Of a DNA stretch of 64,000 bases, positions 61,086 through 64,000 are shown in pieces. Source of the stretch: Kryptolebias marmoratus. Taxonomy: Eukaryota > Chordata > Actinopteri > Cyprinodontiformes > Rivulidae. The notes under the pieces are model-generated. The model had not been told where the DNA came from. It worked only from the letters and a program-made list of their open reading frames with translations, and made no database searches. A program made the translations under genes and the position numbers. The DNA lies in NCBI RefSeq assembly GCF_001649575.2, contig NC_051430.1, positions 18,247,063-18,311,062 of the forward strand, read 5' to 3'. Within the stretch, counting starts at the first letter, position 1, and each line of letters begins with the position of its first letter.

Positions 61086-64000
61086 TCAAGTTAAGAGTGG
61101 TCAACAAGTGGTAGTACCTGCTTCTGAGGTCCAGGACGAGTTCACCTTTCCACAGGAAAGCATACTTTTATATTTCTTTATTAATATTTTGAACAAGCTG
61201 TTGATCCTATTTGTATCATTCCATTACTAACTCTACCTGCTGGGCCTTTCAAAGACGTAAATAAAATCAACAATATAAGTTTTTAGTTGTTATGCTTGTT
61301 TATTTGTACTCCTATGCATAGATGTAAATTTCCTTCCATTTTTTCATCAGTTTGAGGATCATTGCTCGGTGTGGGTTGGACCATATGGTGTCTGTATGCT
61401 GTGTGTTTACGCTCCCTCCCCATCCAGCTGGTTTTATGCCATCGGTCTGCTCAGACGTACCTGGATGTGGGCCATTATCCAGAGAGCTGAGTGCGCCTGC
61501 CGCAGCAGAAATTACCCTCTGGCACAAAATTGGTTTGAATAGGAACTCGTATTTGCCTTGGCTTTAATTCAGAGCCCCTCTCTGTCTGTCCGTGTCACCG
61601 TGTCGCGCTCTGATCTTCCTCCTGTCTGTCGTCCATTTAGAAATCACACATTCACACACACCTGTGTTTGCTTAAGGAGCGGGAGCAAGAGAGCGGCGCA
61701 GTTTGCTTTCCTGTTTCATATTTTAAAAGCCAGCTCCCGTTCATTCTTTGTTTAAAGCTTGATGGTGGCTTTTCCTGTTTCTGGAGATGTACTGATGGTA
61801 GACAACACCAATGCGGGTTAGATTAATTCCTTCTACAGAAACGAGCTCAGGGAAATAGATATTACCGTCGTCGTGCACACTGGTGGAGACGATTACTCTC
61901 AGGCTGTTTTTGACCTGAGGGTGAATATATTCATCAAAAGGTTTTGGACTAGATAAAATAGGATTACACAGCTTTGCTGAGAGGGGTGAAATGCACCTCC
62001 ATCCCTTTTAATCAAACCAAATCCCATGTTTTTGTGTGTTCAACGCCCAGAGCAATGATTGACCACATTTATAAACAGTGGAAATTCTACTAAGCTGCTG
62101 TGAAGGATTTAAAGTTCAGTTCAAGATGTATAATAAAACCATGAAGTGGTGATGAAATGGAACTTTTTCAGCTTAATTTTCATGTACAGATGAGCCTAAA
62201 TAACTGTCACAGTTTAGCTCTTCATTTATGGCTCTGTTCGTTCCTCCATGGCCTCGGAAAAGGATGAGTAATGAAGGGTGGATGTTAGCGTATGAAGCTT
62301 TCTCTCCGCTTCTTTTTCCCTGACTCTTCTGTTGCAGGACTTAATTGGATTGCTCAGTAGATCTTTTATCAGCAAGGCTGCTTCCTTCAAGCTGCAGTGA
62401 TTAGTGCAGATTTGTGCTGCAATGGAGGTGTTTAATGACTGCCAGTTCTACGCACGTGTCATTTTAACGGTTTGTTTAGGTGAAAATGTATGTTTGTCAC
62501 CTCCTAGCTGCTTTAAATGATCACCTCAGGCTGGATTTGTGCTTTGCTGAAGCTGAATGAACCCACTGAGATGCACCGGCGCCACTGTACTTCTCGATGT
62601 TATTAGCGACTGTAGTCAGGGAGCTGCAGTCATTCTTGTTTATGAGAGAGATAAATTAATGTTTTTCATGCATCGCTTTGGCAGAAGGCTTTCCACTATG
62701 AGGCTCGTGACATCTCCATAGAAACCTGCAGGTTGCCTATGCTCAGACACTTTAGCAGACTTGCTCCTCTGAGGGCTGATCAGCCGAGACGAGAGCAAGA
62801 TGAGAGAACACAAGTGAGCAAATCAATCAAGTTTCTGTATGTCAGGTACACTCAGGAAGAAATAAAAAAGGAGGGGAAATAAGCCCCCATGAGCTTCATA
62901 CGTTCGTGTGAATGCTTTAGTTTGTTTTTGTTGGGGTTTTTTAGCTATAAGTTTATTCATGAGTCGAGCTCCAGAGCGTCTCATCAGGCTGCTGCTGTCT
63001 CTGCTGTGTTGGCAGCATGAATCATTTCTATTTTGGCTGAAAAGAACAATGGCACTAATTTATTTGTGTGTGTGTGTAATGACTACTCTCTCATTGGTGA
63101 TTGTGTTTTTTTAATATTTAAATAATTAGAAGTGGCAAAGATTTGAGCACATTTGTTTTGGAAGTGTCTTGAACTAAAGATTAGGCAGAATGATGATCAG
63201 ACCGTGTTTAGTAGGCAGATATTTCTCAAAGTCAGTACCACAACATATGAGTATTTGTACCTTTATATAAGAGTGTTTCTTAGGAGAGGATATATACTGT
63301 GAGTTAAGAGAAAGCTAGCACTGTAGTATCTGCTACGAACCAGCTGGTGCTGTCATATCTTTACGTTGTGCTCCTGATTCAGTTCTGCTGAAGTTAATTT
63401 CTGAACGCATCACTGAGGACATTTCCTGACTGAGATAACGTGACAGATTTACGAGGTTACGGCTTTTGTCAGGCAATTGCTGGGTCGTTGGCTGTTGTTG
63501 TCTCCAAATGTTCGCCGCTTGCTTCTCCTTCAGCACCTGCAGATCACATCAGCCTTGGCAGCAGCTTAATTACACCCCGAGCTTCCACCTACCCGACATC
63601 CTGTGCGCTTTTAAAGCTAAAAGTGTGAACGATTTAGGTCGCTCAGCTGGCACAAATGCAGTATCTTCAAAAGTTAAATGTTGGGCCGGAACTTTATGAT
63701 CGCAGCTGTAAAGCCATAAAAACAAACATTGGTAGGCAATAAGCTACTTTATGAAAACCAAGCTGCCTCACAGAAAAAAAAAACCCTAAAGATTTATAAG
63801 ATTTTCTGCCCAAAGGATATTTCAGTGTGAAGATTAGAAATAATAAGTATAGATATATACAGAGCAGGGAAACAAATACTGTAGCAGAGAGGATATTTAT
63901 CTCCCACTGCCAAAAGACAGGCAATAATGTTTGGGTGTGTGCGTTTAAAGGTTGTATCTCATTGGCCTCACAGCTCCGCCGCTTGAATTTTGAACAGGTT

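Larger units (their letters stand above)
58037..64000 (+). other. sgsm1 intron (proposed)
   Basis: No downstream sgsm1 exon is recognisable; the expected continuation VKQIMEEAVTRKF was sought among the open frames and not found. Content: (GAG)n near 58147-58176, (GT)n at 58389-58420, a LINE relic at 60235-61085, otherwise unassigned sequence. Confidence 0.6.

Noticed and set aside
61352..61567. Paired open frames on both strands as a possible sgsm1 exon
   Set aside because: No RUN-domain similarity and no plausible flanking splice sites in the needed phase.

Overview
This is vertebrate nuclear DNA, almost certainly from a ray-finned (teleost) fish. Genes are split into short exons with GT-AG introns and AT-rich noncoding sequence. 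The repeats (tRNA-derived SINE, Tc1/mariner relic, non-LTR retrotransposon fragments, GT and TATC microsatellites) are of fish type. Exon structures below were worked out by hand from splice sites, reading phase and resemblance to known vertebrate proteins; no alignment was run.

Layout, left to right: trpv4 first coding exons (minus, 522-3500, leaves the window on the left); gltp complete (minus, 9526-12099, 209 aa); an intergenic block with a dead Tc1-like element, a SINE and a TATC microsatellite; tchp complete (plus, 14362-17902, 499 aa); git2 complete (minus, 19702-29961, 757 aa, 20 coding exons); ankrd13a complete (plus, 32511-37560, 596 aa); a two-exon, 70-residue membrane protein resembling C12orf76 (minus, 40580-41888); a serotonin-transporter-type SLC6 gene complete (minus, 46668-53251, 591 aa); and the first two coding exons of sgsm1 (plus, 57836-58036), whose long first intron fills the rest of the window. 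In every gene called complete, the summed exon lengths are a multiple of three, and protein lengths agree with mammalian orthologues except the transporter, which has a shorter N-terminus.

The order trpv4-gltp-tchp-git2-ankrd13a-C12orf76 is that of human 12q24.11, without FAM222A between trpv4 and gltp. Next to it come slc6a4-like and sgsm1, which in human lie on other chromosomes. The genes are functionally unrelated housekeeping, signalling and membrane genes (calcium channel, glycolipid transfer, centrosome/keratin protein, Arf GAP scaffold, ubiquitin-binding endocytic adaptor, monoamine transporter, Rab GAP); this is conserved synteny, not a pathway cluster.

The points most worth a second look are the DAT/NET-like residues in the transporter's substrate site, two GC-AG introns, the C12orf76-like microprotein, a TRPV4 N-terminus without the proline-rich motif, a missing UIM in ANKRD13A, an out-of-frame uORF over the sgsm1 start, and an unclassified ~220-bp repeat family with five copies. 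I found no convincing new multi-gene system.
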